DNA from: an uncultured Arenicella sp.
Lineage (GTDB): Bacteria; Pseudomonadota; Gammaproteobacteria; Arenicellales; Arenicellaceae
Direction: 5' to 3'
NCBI GenBank assembly: GCA_947499305.1
Contig: CANMNN010000004.1
Location: forward strand, 62,001 to 126,000
Length of the DNA: 64,000 nucleotides
The notes below the pieces were generated by a model. That model made no database searches. It was given only the letters and a program-made list of their open reading frames with translations, and had not been told where the DNA came from. Below are positions 35,688 to 45,142 of this stretch, piece by piece; positions within the stretch are counted from its first letter, which is position 1; each line of letters begins with the position of its first letter. The translations under genes and the position numbers were made by a program.

Positions 35688-38600
35688 ATGAACCTAACAC
35701 AAGTCGCGATTGATAATAATCGAACATTATTAGTGCTAGTGCTGGCATTGTTCCTAGCGGGGATCTCTGCCTTTTTCGGCTTGCCAAAGCAGCAGGACCC
35801 GGGCTTTACCATTCGAACAGCCGTCATAAGCACTAGTTTTGAGGGGGCTAGCCCTGAGCGTGTAGAGCTATTGGTTACCAAGAAAATCGAAGAGAAGGTA
35901 CAAGAGATGCCTGAAATCGACTTTATTACCAGTGAATCGTTGCCAGGCATGTCGATCATTCAGGTTAATTTTCAAGAGCGCTTTAAAAATATGCGCCCAA
36001 TTTTCGATAACTTGCGACGCAAAGTTGCTGATATCGAAACTACCTTGCCTGAGGGAGTACCTGCCCCGCAGGTTAATGATGAATACGGTGATATTTTTGG
36101 GAGTGTGTATAGCTTGATCGGCGAGGGGTTTAGCTATACAGAGCTACTCGATATTGCTGATCAAATTCGAGATGAACTGCTAAAAGATCCTGATGTCGCC
36201 AAAGTTAATATTCACGGCGCACAGCAAGAGCGTGTCTTTATTGACTACAAAAGCGCTACGTTGACCGAGTTAGGTCTCTCGCCTCAGCAGTTATCTGGCA
36301 TCTTGAGTCGCGCCAATATTGTGTCTGCCGGAGGCAGCATCGTCAGTGGCACTGAACGCATTACGTTGGAGCCTACAGGTAATTTTGAAAGCATTGATGA
36401 CATAAGACGTACTGTTATAAATATTCCGAACGTCGGGCAGGTTTATCTTTCAGATATTGCGAATGTATATCTCGCCTACGAAGATCCCCCAAGTAAGCTA
36501 ACTCGGGTTAATGGCAAAACGGCCATGGCTATTGGTGTATCGATGCGCGAAGGTGGCGATATACTTAAGCTCGGTGCGCGCTTAGATAAGCTAATGCCCG
36601 AACTCGAGCGCAGTTATCCTTGGGGCATAAGTATTCAGAAGATCTGGTTTCAGGCTGATCTGGTTGAGGTTAATGTCGGCAACTTCGTGTCAAGCCTAAC
36701 TCAGTCAGTATTGATTGTCGTGGTGGTGATGCTGATTTTTCTCGGCTTGAGGACCGGTTTGGTGGTGGCAACATTGATACCGTTCACCATGATGATCTCG
36801 TTTTATTTCATGCAGACCTTCTCTATCACGATAAACCAAATTTCCCTCGCCGCGCTGATCATTGCATTGGGTCTATTGGTTGATAATGCCATTGTTATTG
36901 TTGAATCGATTTTGGTGAAGCGCGAAGCTGGAATGGGCTCTGTTGAGGCGGCCGTCGAGTCGGGCAGGGAGTTGATTACTCCATTGTTGGTGTCGTCCTT
37001 AACAACCGCAGCCGCATTCATGCCTATCGCCTTAGCTGAGTCAGCTGTAGGCGAATATACTGCTGATATCTTTTGGGTAGTAACCATTGCACTGTTGTCA
37101 TCATGGTTTTTGGCGATGACCTTGCTGCCCTTATTATCGCTCAGAGCAATACAGAAAAGTGATGACAGTGTTAAAAAAGACAACCTCGATGGGCCACTTT
37201 ACCATTTTTATTCTCAATGCTTGAGCTGGAGTCTCGCTAACCGACTAATCTCTCTTATTGCGGTAATCGCTATTTTTATTGGCTCACTCGGACTGCTTAA
37301 ATATGTGCCGCAGATTTTCATTGAGCCGTCAGAAGACCCGGTTTTTACCGCGAAGTTAGAAATGCCCCTGGGCACCTCCATCGAAACTACGACGGCAATG
37401 GTCGAGGATTTAGATCGTTTCATCCAAGAGAATTATGCGGCTAATTCTGGTGTGTCTGAGACCAATGACAACGACGAACCACCAGCGATGAGTAGTTGGA
37501 TGACCTTCATTGGTGAGGGCGGCCCGCGCCTGGCGCTCGCTCTTAACCCGCCGAATCAAAATCCGGCGAATGCTTTCTTGATCGCAAATACGCGAGATAG
37601 TGATGCGGTTGACGAAATTATGAACGGCATTGAGCAATATTTAACCAAAGCTCAACCCGATCTATCTAAGCAACTCGCGCGTTTTGAAAATGGACCACCA
37701 GTCGGCTACCCGATTGTTATGCGTATTCAAGGTGATGATATCGAGGAGCTCTACCGCGTGGCCGATCAGGCTACGCAAATAATGTACGAAAACCCTGCTG
37801 TGTTGTCCGTTAAGAATTCATGGGGTTTACCAAGTAAGAAGCTTCGTGTGGTGGTGAATCAAGAGCGGGCGCAGCGTGCAGGCGTAAGCAGCGATGATGT
37901 AGCTTATTCGCTAAGGGCCAACCTTCAAGGTCAACAGCTTTCTCAGTTTCGCGACGAAGACGACTTGGTTCCCATAGTACTACGTGCCGATGTGAGTGAC
38001 CGAGAAGACATTAGTAAACTAGATGGGTTGAGTATCTATTCTCAGGCTAGCGACACAATCGTTCCTTTGCGGCAAGTAGCTGATGTGAAGCTAAGCTTTG
38101 AACCGGGTGTGATTGAGCATCGAGACCGAGTAAGAACCCTGTCATTAAAAATCCAACTTAGAGCTGATGCGAATGCGGCAAAGGTGACGGCTGAACTGTC
38201 ACCATTGCTAATCAATGAATCATCACGTTGGCAGGATGGATATAGCTTTGAACTCGGAGGTGAAGCTTCTGAGTCAGGTGACGCTGGCGCATCTATCGGT
38301 GCTAAATTGCCGATCGCGTTTTTGGTGATCCTGATGTTGCTCGTATCACAGTTCAATTCAATTCGTAGCCCCATCATTATTTTGGTTACCATCCCGCTGG
38401 GGTTAATTGGTGTGATCAATGGCTTGCTAATCGCTGGCTCGTCATTTGGGTTTTTCACGATTCTTGGCATAATAGCGCTGTCTGGAATTATCATTAACAA
38501 TGCAATTGTACTGATAGACCGCATTAATATTGAGCGCTTCGAGTTAGAGAAAGCGCCTCAACAAGCCATACTCGATGCGTGTAAACAACGCTTGCGCCCA

Positions 38601-38783
38601 ATCTTTCTTGCCACGGCGACCACAGTTCTTGGAATGTTGCCATTGGTGTGGGGCGGCACTGCCATGTTTAAGCCAATGGCAATAAGTATTATCTTCGGCT
38701 TGAGCTTCGCAACACTGCTCACGCTGCTCGTCGTGCCACTTTTGTACTCGCTTTTTTATAGAGTTAGCTTTGCACAAGACTGA
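35688..38783 (+). CDS. RND-family efflux pump, inner-membrane permease
   Basis: Proton-driven pump of 1031 residues with the AcrB-type twofold plan: one N-terminal membrane helix, two large periplasmic loops and two groups of membrane helices. GLLVDNAIVIVESI (near residue 400) carries the proton-relay Asp of helix 4. FFTILGIIALSGIIINNAIVLIDRI is the matching helix-10 region. The porter-domain text NVNIHGAQQERVFIDY and GLSIYSQASDTIVPLRQVADVKL is typical. Start ATG 35688 is preceded by AGGGCTAGGAT. With the two genes before it, it completes a tripartite exporter. Substrates cannot be read from the sequence. Confidence 0.95.
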   Translation: MNLTQVAIDNNRTLLVLVLALFLAGISAFFGLPKQQDPGFTIRTAVISTSFEGASPERVELLVTKKIEEKVQEMPEIDFITSESLPGMSIIQVNFQERFKNMRPIFDNLRRKVADIETTLPEGVPAPQVNDEYGDIFGSVYSLIGEGFSYTELLDIADQIRDELLKDPDVAKVNIHGAQQERVFIDYKSATLTELGLSPQQLSGILSRANIVSAGGSIVSGTERITLEPTGNFESIDDIRRTVINIPNVGQVYLSDIANVYLAYEDPPSKLTRVNGKTAMAIGVSMREGGDILKLGARLDKLMPELERSYPWGISIQKIWFQADLVEVNVGNFVSSLTQSVLIVVVVMLIFLGLRTGLVVATLIPFTMMISFYFMQTFSITINQISLAALIIALGLLVDNAIVIVESILVKREAGMGSVEAAVESGRELITPLLVSSLTTAAAFMPIALAESAVGEYTADIFWVVTIALLSSWFLAMTLLPLLSLRAIQKSDDSVKKDNLDGPLYHFYSQCLSWSLANRLISLIAVIAIFIGSLGLLKYVPQIFIEPSEDPVFTAKLEMPLGTSIETTTAMVEDLDRFIQENYAANSGVSETNDNDEPPAMSSWMTFIGEGGPRLALALNPPNQNPANAFLIANTRDSDAVDEIMNGIEQYLTKAQPDLSKQLARFENGPPVGYPIVMRIQGDDIEELYRVADQATQIMYENPAVLSVKNSWGLPSKKLRVVVNQERAQRAGVSSDDVAYSLRANLQGQQLSQFRDEDDLVPIVLRADVSDREDISKLDGLSIYSQASDTIVPLRQVADVKLSFEPGVIEHRDRVRTLSLKIQLRADANAAKVTAELSPLLINESSRWQDGYSFELGGEASESGDAGASIGAKLPIAFLVILMLLVSQFNSIRSPIIILVTIPLGLIGVINGLLIAGSSFGFFTILGIIALSGIIINNAIVLIDRINIERFELEKAPQQAILDACKQRLRPIFLATATTVLGMLPLVWGGTAMFKPMAISIIFGLSFATLLTLLVVPLLYSLFYRVSFAQD

Positions 38784-38853
38784 ATGCGCGTTAGAATTCA
38801 GCGGCTGAACAAAACAAAATTAAGTGCCTCAAAGGGGCAAAACGGAGCAAAAA

Positions 38854-39387
38854 ATGGCAGGTGTAAATAAAGTAATTATCGTTGGTAATTTGGGCAATGA
38901 CCCAGAAGTGCGTTATTCGAATAACGGCGCAGCGATAGCAAACATCAGCGTAGCGACATCGGATAGTTGGAAAGACAAGAACACAGGCGAACGTCAAGAA
39001 CGTACCGAATGGCATCGCATCGTGATGTTCAATCGCCTGGGTGAAATCGCAGGCGAATACCTAAAGAAAGGTTCAAAGGTATACATTGAAGGTAAGCTGC
39101 AAACGCGTAAATGGCAAGATCAGCAAGGTAATGATCGTTATTCTACTGAAATCGTAGCCGACCAAATGCAAATGTTAGATGCGCGCGGTGGCGGCATGGG
39201 CGGTGGTCAAGGCGGTGGTGGCTACCAACAGCAAGGTGGCGGTCAGAACCAATATGGTGGTGGGCAACAACAGGGCGGCGGCCAACAGCAGCAAGGTGGC
39301 GGCCAGCAATATGGTGGTGGCCAGCCTCAACAGGCTCCTTCTCAGCCAGCGCCTGCTACTGATTTTGACGACGATATCCCGTTCTGA
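38854..39387 (+). CDS. ssb: Single-stranded DNA-binding protein
   Basis: Binds single-stranded DNA in replication, repair and recombination. The N-terminal OB fold (about residues 1-110) starts [18 protein letters not shown] and includes [21 protein letters not shown] Gly/Gln-rich linker runs from about 115 to 165, and the C-terminal acidic tip ends DFDDDIPF, which recruits partner proteins. ATG 38854 has GGAG seven bases upstream; the open frame upstream to GTG 38824 is not needed. A strong terminator follows. Confidence 0.97.
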   Translation: MAGVNKVIIVGNLGNDPEVRYSNNGAAIANISVATSDSWKDKNTGERQERTEWHRIVMFNRLGEIAGEYLKKGSKVYIEGKLQTRKWQDQQGNDRYSTEIVADQMQMLDARGGGMGGGQGGGGYQQQGGGQNQYGGGQQQGGGQQQQGGGQQYGGGQPQQAPSQPAPATDFDDDIPF

Positions 39388-39400
39388 TCTGAGATCGACA

Positions 39401-39448
39401 CGAGACAATAAAAAAGGCCTGCTAATGCAGGCCTTTTTTATTGTCTCG
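39401..39448. terminator. Long perfect hairpin terminator after ssb
   Basis: A 22-base perfect inverted repeat (39401-39422 with 39427-39448) and the four-base loop TAAT. The stem contains AAAAAAGGCCTGC and its complement, so it offers a GC core plus a T6 run in both directions. It starts 13 bases after the ssb stop. It can end the efflux/ssb transcript. Confidence 0.93.
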
Positions 39449-39683
39449 TATTTTGCCTGCGCGTTGACATTGCTGAGTCATTGATGGCCCTGTTTAAGGT
39501 AGGCCAGATATTTTGAATCTGAAAATGACCTATAAAAATAACAAGGCCAATTTATCTACACGTTTATTCAACTCAAATTGCTCGTATGCCTGATAACGTA
39601 GGAAGTGTGATTTTAAACGATTTTCAGGTCTTCAATAGTTGCTATTCTGGCTTCAAGATCGAGGTGACAGAGTTAATCAGAAA

Positions 39684-40496
39684 ATGATAAAAAATATTAT
39701 AAGCGCATCGCTGCTACTTTACCTTTCGGCTTGTGCGAGCTTGCCCTCTGTAGAGAGGGAGTTGGTTCGTGATTCTAAAATAGATGTTATTCACATTGTC
39801 ACGAGTCAAGACAAATTAATTCCAGATATTGCGCAGGGAGGATCTCAAAGTGCACTGGGTGCGATTGTTAAATCCATTGCTGACAATAGCCGTATTAATA
39901 AAACAGATGCTCTTAATGAAAATCTTGGAGGCTATGATTTTCGAGACGATCTTGTCGAGCAGGTAAAACAAAGCTTCGGCTTGGAAGATGTTCAATTACT
40001 CAAGGTGGGGTCGGCAAATGATAATTTGGCAGTTGAAAAGGGTGTTCCTCAATTACGATTGAGCTACAGAGTGTCATCTTCATATACCTATCTTCATGTC
40101 AGTGCAGTTCTTCGCTACCTTATGGAGGGTCAGGCTCGTAACTACTCAAAAGTCTATATATCTAGGTTAGATCTCGAGTCATTCGGAGTTCCTGAAAAGA
40201 AAAAGTATAAATACTTACTCGAGAATTCGAGTGTGTTGCGGGAAGCTCTAAAAGAGTCAGCACGAAACATTGCAATAATGGCACATGCTGATTTAAGAGG
40301 AAGCGTTATCAATAGTGCGCCGATTGAAACTATAACGGTTCCGGTGACCAATGGTGGGAAGTGGGGGAAGAAAGTTACTATGCCGATTGCTAACGAAACC
40401 AAAAAACAACTGTATCTAATCGATACTGATTCATATCTTAGTCATATGATAGTCTCGCCCTCGATAGCCCTTAAACGCAAAAAAATAAAGCAGTAG
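39684..40496 (+). CDS. Lipoprotein of unknown function
   Basis: A protein of about 270 residues beginning with a lipoprotein signal: IKNIISASLLLYLSAC, lipobox LSAC with the acylated Cys at about residue 17. The mature part is mixed alpha/beta and basic, without a family I recognise. It shows ALGAIVKSIADNSRINKTD, a segment LRLSYRVSSSYTYLHVSAVLRYL, and a C-terminal VTVPVTNGGKWGKKVTMPI-like stretch. ATG 39684 is chosen because it starts the signal peptide; the frame is open to 39639. It stands alone after the ssb terminator and a 235-base A+T-rich gap that may hold its promoter. Confidence 0.72.
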   Translation: MIKNIISASLLLYLSACASLPSVERELVRDSKIDVIHIVTSQDKLIPDIAQGGSQSALGAIVKSIADNSRINKTDALNENLGGYDFRDDLVEQVKQSFGLEDVQLLKVGSANDNLAVEKGVPQLRLSYRVSSSYTYLHVSAVLRYLMEGQARNYSKVYISRLDLESFGVPEKKKYKYLLENSSVLREALKESARNIAIMAHADLRGSVINSAPIETITVPVTNGGKWGKKVTMPIANETKKQLYLIDTDSYLSHMIVSPSIALKRKKIKQ

Positions 40497-40685
40497 TTGT
40501 TTTAATTTTGAAATTTTCATGCAGACTTGCTGGCTTTGGCAACATGATCGGGGGGCCTTCTCAACAACTATTTAGTACAGCTCTTACAGTGATCTTTTTG
40601 TCCGTGCCGTCACAAAAGGATGATATAGAAAAGGCGAGAGGGAATAATTAAGTGATATACCACCAAACTTCATTAGAGAAGTCGA

Positions 40686-41396
40686 ATGAAAAATATCGCT
40701 ACAGGGTTTCGCACACACATGTTTTCTATGGGCGAAACCCATCTGAAAATGCACAAAAATAATACTTCATGTGTCATTTTTAGTAGAGACCTACCACTGA
40801 ACGTGAGTAATGATGAGAGTGAAGTGGAGGCACATATTGTTTCTATTAGACCCAATGTTTTACACCGCGCATCTATAGGTTCTGAGGGCGCCGATGTTTT
40901 GTATTTTGATGGCATTCAATATGAAGATCGTAAACCCGATTTCGAGCGCCTAGACAAAGAGTGGGCACTAATACCAAATGCCATGCGACGCCAGGATTAT
41001 CGAACAGTCGAGGCCTTTCGTGAATTTTTGGGGTATGACAATTACAGTGGCTCGATACAGATGGTCAATGTCATAGATGAGCTGTATTCGGACCCCTTTA
41101 TTCGCATGTCACAAGACGATTTAGCCGAAAGGCTCGGCTTAGAACGTACTCAAGCTCTTCGCTTTTTCAAAACAGTGACCGGGCAATCCTTTCGTAAATT
41201 CAAAAAATGGGCAGGGCTTATCGCTGCGTCGCATATGGCGAATCGTGGCGATTCAATTGGGCTTGCAGCTATTGATGCTGGGTTTTCTGATGCGGCGCAT
41301 ATTAGTCGAACTGCTAAAGAAGTCTTTGGTCTTACACCGACTATTGCTCTTAGTACTTTGACGAGCCTGATCACCTTGGAAAACAAGCAAATCTGA
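40686..41396 (+). CDS. AraC-family transcriptional regulator
   Basis: A 236-residue DNA-binding protein. The C-terminal two-helix-turn-helix region runs from about residue 140 to 230: MSQDDLAERLGLERTQALRFF as the first half, then IGLAAIDAGFSDAAHISRTAKEVFGLTP as the second, the common AraC signature. The N-terminal part (HKNNTSCVIFSRDLPLNV, VSIRPNVLHRA) looks like a small cupin-type sensor domain; the ligand is unknown. Start ATG 40686 is preceded by AGAAG. It lies upstream of the S9 peptidase gene on the same strand, separated by 257 bases. Confidence 0.9.
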   Translation: MKNIATGFRTHMFSMGETHLKMHKNNTSCVIFSRDLPLNVSNDESEVEAHIVSIRPNVLHRASIGSEGADVLYFDGIQYEDRKPDFERLDKEWALIPNAMRRQDYRTVEAFREFLGYDNYSGSIQMVNVIDELYSDPFIRMSQDDLAERLGLERTQALRFFKTVTGQSFRKFKKWAGLIAASHMANRGDSIGLAAIDAGFSDAAHISRTAKEVFGLTPTIALSTLTSLITLENKQI

Positions 41397-41653
41397 TATG
41401 AGCTAACTCTAGTATCGATAGTTGACCAAACGCTATAGCTTGCTTGTACTGTTTTTGCTTTCCAGCTGGGTGGTAGTTCGAAAGGCGGCGCGCCGAAATT
41501 GCTAGCTAGCCTGAGGCTCTTGCAGTCCTTAAGTAAATCTTTTGTGAAATTTCTCGGAGACGGCCAACATTAACTAGATGCTTTGAACAGCTTTCTGCCG
41601 TATATTTGTCCATTACCTCCTATAGTAACAACCAGTTAATTAAACGAATTTCT

Positions 41654-43747
41654 ATGCTAATAAAACGCTCTTTGATCTTTTTCATTTTGTCTTTCTTTTC
41701 AGGTAGTTTATTCGCTGACGCTATTACGGATAAACCAATAGAAGATAGGCGCAAATTTACCTCTGAGAGAATATTCGACCTCGAGTATGCGGCAGCGCCG
41801 AAGATCTCTCCCGATGCAAAAACGATTGTATATACACGACGCTCGATGGATAAGTTTAGTGATGCGGTAGCGAGCGATTTATGGATGCTAGACACTCGTA
41901 GTGGCGATCACCGTCCACTGATTACAGGTCAAGGGTCGAGCTCTTCTGTGAGTTGGTCGCCAAGTGGTGATCGCTTACTCTATTTAACGTCGGCAGATGG
42001 CAAGCCTAATCTACGCGTTCGTTATCTCGACAGTGGTGAGAGCTTCTCATTAGCTCAATTTGAACATAGCCCAAGTTCGCCGGTTTGGTCTCCAAATGGA
42101 AAACTGATTGCTTTCTCAAGGTTTGTCGCTGACAAAGCGCCATCATTTGCAACGCCGATCGCAGCTCCCGACGCATCTGAATGGTCTGAGCCAGTGCGTG
42201 TTTTTGACGATCTAACCATTCGCTTTGATGGGGCTGGGTACCTTAAACCTGGAGCCAGGCAAATATTCGTTGTTAGTGCTCAAGGCGGCACACCGAGGCA
42301 GATCACTTTCGGCGAGAACGGATTCAATGCACCAGAGTGGATAGGCAACGATGAATTGATTGTAGGAGGCAACGATGTCGAAAGCCCTGAACTTGATCCA
42401 ATTGAGAGTGAGCTTTATCGGGTTAAGCTTAGTGATTTGTCCATCAAAGCTCTGACTACCCGTGATGGGCCGGATCATAGTGCGAAAGTATCACCGAACG
42501 CAGAGAGAATCGCATATCTTGGCTACACCGACCAGCTAAAAGCATACCAACAAAGTGATTTGTACGTGATGCAAGCTGACGGTAGTGAATTGAAAAATCT
42601 AACGGCTGAGTACGACCATCCTATTGAGGCCATCGAGTGGTTGCCAAACGGTCGCGGCTTAGTTGCACAAAGCTTGGTTAAAGGCTTTGTTCATTTGGTG
42701 CAGATTGACCTCTCAGGAAAAATTAAAGTACTACTTACAGACCTAGGCGGTACTTCGTTTGGTCGACCGTATTCATCAGGGAGCTTCTCTATCGCGACCG
42801 CCATTGGCGGTAACACTCCGCGAATCGCCTATACCAAGGGGGCAATTGATCGCCCAGCTGAAATTGCCTACAAACAGGGTTCTGGAGATAGCCGAGTTTT
42901 AACAAACTTGAACTCTGACGTATTACCGTATTTGGATATGGCCAGCGTTGAAGAAATAAAAGTAAAGTCGCGGCACGATGGCCGAGAAATTGAAGCATGG
43001 GTAGCAATACCACATGGATTCGAGGCGAATGCGAGCTACCCTTTATTGCTTGAAATTCATGGTGGCCCCTTTGCAATGTATGGACCGTTCTTCGCGGCAG
43101 AGATTCAACGTTACGCTGCCGAGGGCTATGTAACTGTCTATGTAAACCCAAGAGGTTCAACAGGTTATGGCGAAGAGTTTGCACAGCTGATTGATAAGGC
43201 ATATCCAGGTAACGACCACGAAGATCTAATGAGCGTGGTTGATGAGCTAGTCAAAAAACAATATGTTGATCAGCAACGCCTGTTCATAACTGGTGGCTCT
43301 GGCGGCGGCGTATTAACCTCTTGGGCTATTGGTAAGACTAATCGCTTTGCGGCGGCAGCGACGATTAAACCTGTAATTAATTGGACAACTATGGCTTTAG
43401 CTGCTGATATCTCCGCGTTTGTCAGCCGTCATTGGCTAGGTGCTCAGCCCTGGGAAGACCCTGAGTTGTATTGGCGATTGTCTCCGATATCGCTGGTTGG
43501 AAATGTTGAAACACCAACTTTGGTGATGGTTGGAGAAGAAGATTGGCGAACGCCGGCGTGGGAAGCTGAACAATTTTATACTGCGCTAAAGCTCCAAAAA
43601 GTAGACGCCGCGCTTATTCGTATTCCCGGTGCATCTCACTCAATTGCTTCCAGACCAAGTCGATTAATCGCCAAGGTTGATAATATTCTTGCTTGGTTTG
43701 CAAAGTATGATCCTGCAAATAAAGATGAGAAAGAGCCAAGTGATTAA
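41654..43747 (+). CDS. Exported S9-family serine peptidase (prolyl oligopeptidase/acylaminoacyl-peptidase type)
   Basis: A 697-residue secreted peptidase. A signal peptide (MLIKRSLIFFILSFFSG, ending near SLFA) is followed by a WD40-like beta-propeller of about 400 residues (SVSWSPSGDRLLYLTS, PVWSPNGKLIAFSR, AKVSPNAERIAYLG). The alpha/beta-hydrolase domain follows, with Ser549 in TGGSGGGV, Asp630 in GEEDWRTP and His662 in GASHSIAS. The nucleophile motif is GGSGG rather than the more usual GGSYGG. It probably degrades short peptides in the periplasm. ATG 41654 starts the signal peptide; the upstream TTG 41606 is less likely. Confidence 0.93.
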   Translation: MLIKRSLIFFILSFFSGSLFADAITDKPIEDRRKFTSERIFDLEYAAAPKISPDAKTIVYTRRSMDKFSDAVASDLWMLDTRSGDHRPLITGQGSSSSVSWSPSGDRLLYLTSADGKPNLRVRYLDSGESFSLAQFEHSPSSPVWSPNGKLIAFSRFVADKAPSFATPIAAPDASEWSEPVRVFDDLTIRFDGAGYLKPGARQIFVVSAQGGTPRQITFGENGFNAPEWIGNDELIVGGNDVESPELDPIESELYRVKLSDLSIKALTTRDGPDHSAKVSPNAERIAYLGYTDQLKAYQQSDLYVMQADGSELKNLTAEYDHPIEAIEWLPNGRGLVAQSLVKGFVHLVQIDLSGKIKVLLTDLGGTSFGRPYSSGSFSIATAIGGNTPRIAYTKGAIDRPAEIAYKQGSGDSRVLTNLNSDVLPYLDMASVEEIKVKSRHDGREIEAWVAIPHGFEANASYPLLLEIHGGPFAMYGPFFAAEIQRYAAEGYVTVYVNPRGSTGYGEEFAQLIDKAYPGNDHEDLMSVVDELVKKQYVDQQRLFITGGSGGGVLTSWAIGKTNRFAAAATIKPVINWTTMALAADISAFVSRHWLGAQPWEDPELYWRLSPISLVGNVETPTLVMVGEEDWRTPAWEAEQFYTALKLQKVDAALIRIPGASHSIASRPSRLIAKVDNILAWFAKYDPANKDEKEPSD

Positions 43748-43878
43748 GCTTGAAAAATCATATTCTGATTGATTGTCAGCATGAAGTCCGGTTGATGTCA
43801 TGTGTTTGGCGTGTTTGTGTCGTGGTCTAAGTTGCTGATTTCATTAAAATTGTGTTCACACAGTAAACGAGTTTAAAA

Positions 43879-44346
43879 ATGATTGTTAGAAAACTAAGGT
43901 TGCAAAAAGGTTGCTCTCAAGAGCAGCTAGCTGAGATGTCTGGTTTGAGCGTACGCACTATTCAGCGTATTGAGCGAGGTAAAAAGGCCGGCTTAGAATC
44001 ATTGAAATCACTTGCCGCTGTGTTTGATGTAGAACTTTCAAACTTATATGAGGACACAGAAATGAAATCAGAAGAAACTATGACGTGGCAAGAACAGCGT
44101 GCGCTAGAATACGTGCGCGATGTAAAAGGCTTTTATTCGAGCTTAGTGACATTCTTGATTGTTGTTCCAGCGCTATTTCTATTGAACTACTTCGTCACGC
44201 CTGGGTATTTCTGGGCTTGGTGGGTTCTATTTGGGTGGGGCATTGGCATTGTTGCGCACGCCCTCTCGGTGTTTGAGTTGTTTGCCTTTTTTGACGCCAA
44301 CTGGGAAAAGAAGCAGGTAGAAAAGCGGTTGGGGCGAAAACTATAG
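43879..44346 (+). CDS. XRE-family regulator fused to a 2TM membrane domain
   Basis: 155 residues. The N-terminal helix-turn-helix (RKLRLQKGCSQEQLAEMSGL, then SVRTIQRIERGKKAGLESL) is about residues 3-55. The C-terminal half has two hydrophobic segments (SLVTFLIVVPALFLLNYFV and AWWVLFGWGIGIVAHAL) ending in basic EKKQVEKRLGRKL, matching the 2TM domain. It should therefore be a membrane-tethered DNA-binding protein. Such genes are usually single regulators with unknown signal. Start ATG 43879. A short tandem repeat lies just past its stop. Confidence 0.88.
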   Translation: MIVRKLRLQKGCSQEQLAEMSGLSVRTIQRIERGKKAGLESLKSLAAVFDVELSNLYEDTEMKSEETMTWQEQRALEYVRDVKGFYSSLVTFLIVVPALFLLNYFVTPGYFWAWWVLFGWGIGIVAHALSVFELFAFFDANWEKKQVEKRLGRKL

Positions 44347-44352
44347 AGCGAC

Positions 44353-44383
44353 ACGAGCAACTTAGAGAAACGAGCAACTTAGA
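44353..44383. repeat. Short tandem repeat between convergent genes
   Basis: ACGAGCAACTTAGA occurs at 44353-44366 and again at 44370-44383, three bases apart. It sits just downstream of the XRE/2TM stop and upstream (in plus coordinates) of the convergent LysE gene end. No hairpin terminator was seen here. Confidence 0.85.
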
Positions 44384-44394
44384 AGTGTGCTTCG

Positions 44395-45039
44395 TTACTG
44401 AGTGTTCAGCACCTCGTTAGTCACTATATAGCTGCCCATACCAACTAATATCGAACCCGAAACTCTTTCCTGAACGACCTGTGCTTTCTCATTGTTAGAC
44501 AGCCAGTTGGCGACTTTGCTAGACGAAACGGCGACCAGTAGATCGCAGGGCAAAGCGATTACGGTGACGATGATCCCCAGTACTAGTAGCTGATGTGACA
44601 CGGGTCCTGATTCAGGAACAACGAATTGAGGTAATAGAGCGAGGAAGAATAAAGCCGTTTTTGGGTTGCTTACTTCAACAATTATACTTTCCTTTAACAC
44701 TGACAAAAGCGGCTTCTGTTTTGCTTTGTTGGCGCTCGCATCTCCATCTTGAGTATTTGATTTCCAATAACTGACGCCCAGATAAATCAGGTACGCTGCG
44801 CCTACTAGCTTTACGAATGTGTAGAGCAATGGTGAATATGCGAATACGGCAGATAGACCAAGCACAGTAGCAATAACATGCACCATACTTCCGACTGCTA
44901 AACCTATCGCTGCAACAATTCCAGCGTGCACTCCTTGAGCTATTGACCTGGCCATTACGTACAAGTTTGATGGTCCAGGCGATAGATTCATTACTAAAGC
45001 GGCAATTGTGAAGCTAATCAATATCTCTATAGAAGGCAT
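44395..45039 (-). CDS. LysE/RhtB-family amino-acid or metabolite exporter
   Basis: A membrane protein of about 214 residues with six hydrophobic segments. The N-terminal signature NLSPGPSNLYVMARSIAQG is diagnostic of the LysE/RhtB superfamily, which exports amino acids and related compounds. Further marks are LVGAAYLIYLGVSYW and NPKTALFFLALLPQFV. ATG 45039 puts the first helix at the N terminus, as usual; ATG 45072 or TTG 45081 would add 11-14 residues. The substrate is unknown. Confidence 0.9.
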   Translation of the reverse strand: MPSIEILISFTIAALVMNLSPGPSNLYVMARSIAQGVHAGIVAAIGLAVGSMVHVIATVLGLSAVFAYSPLLYTFVKLVGAAYLIYLGVSYWKSNTQDGDASANKAKQKPLLSVLKESIIVEVSNPKTALFFLALLPQFVVPESGPVSHQLLVLGIIVTVIALPCDLLVAVSSSKVANWLSNNEKAQVVQERVSGSILVGMGSYIVTNEVLNTQ

Positions 45040-45142
45040 ACCTTTCTCATATTCGTCGAGTAAAACGACCATTTTCGGCAACGATGAACTGTCTTAAGCG
45101 AGCAGGCTAGGGCAACAACCTCAATCGAAACCAGTAAGTTGA

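Noticed and set aside
38780-38801. Inverted repeat CTGAAT...ATTCAG after the RND pump as a terminator
   Set aside because: The stem is only six bases with a loop of ten and no T run follows, so read-through into ssb is more likely.
39175-39408. Antisense open frame rich in Leu/Ala opposite the ssb linker
   Set aside because: It is the reverse reading of the Gly/Gln-rich repeat of ssb; low-complexity repeats keep several frames open. No start signal or family.
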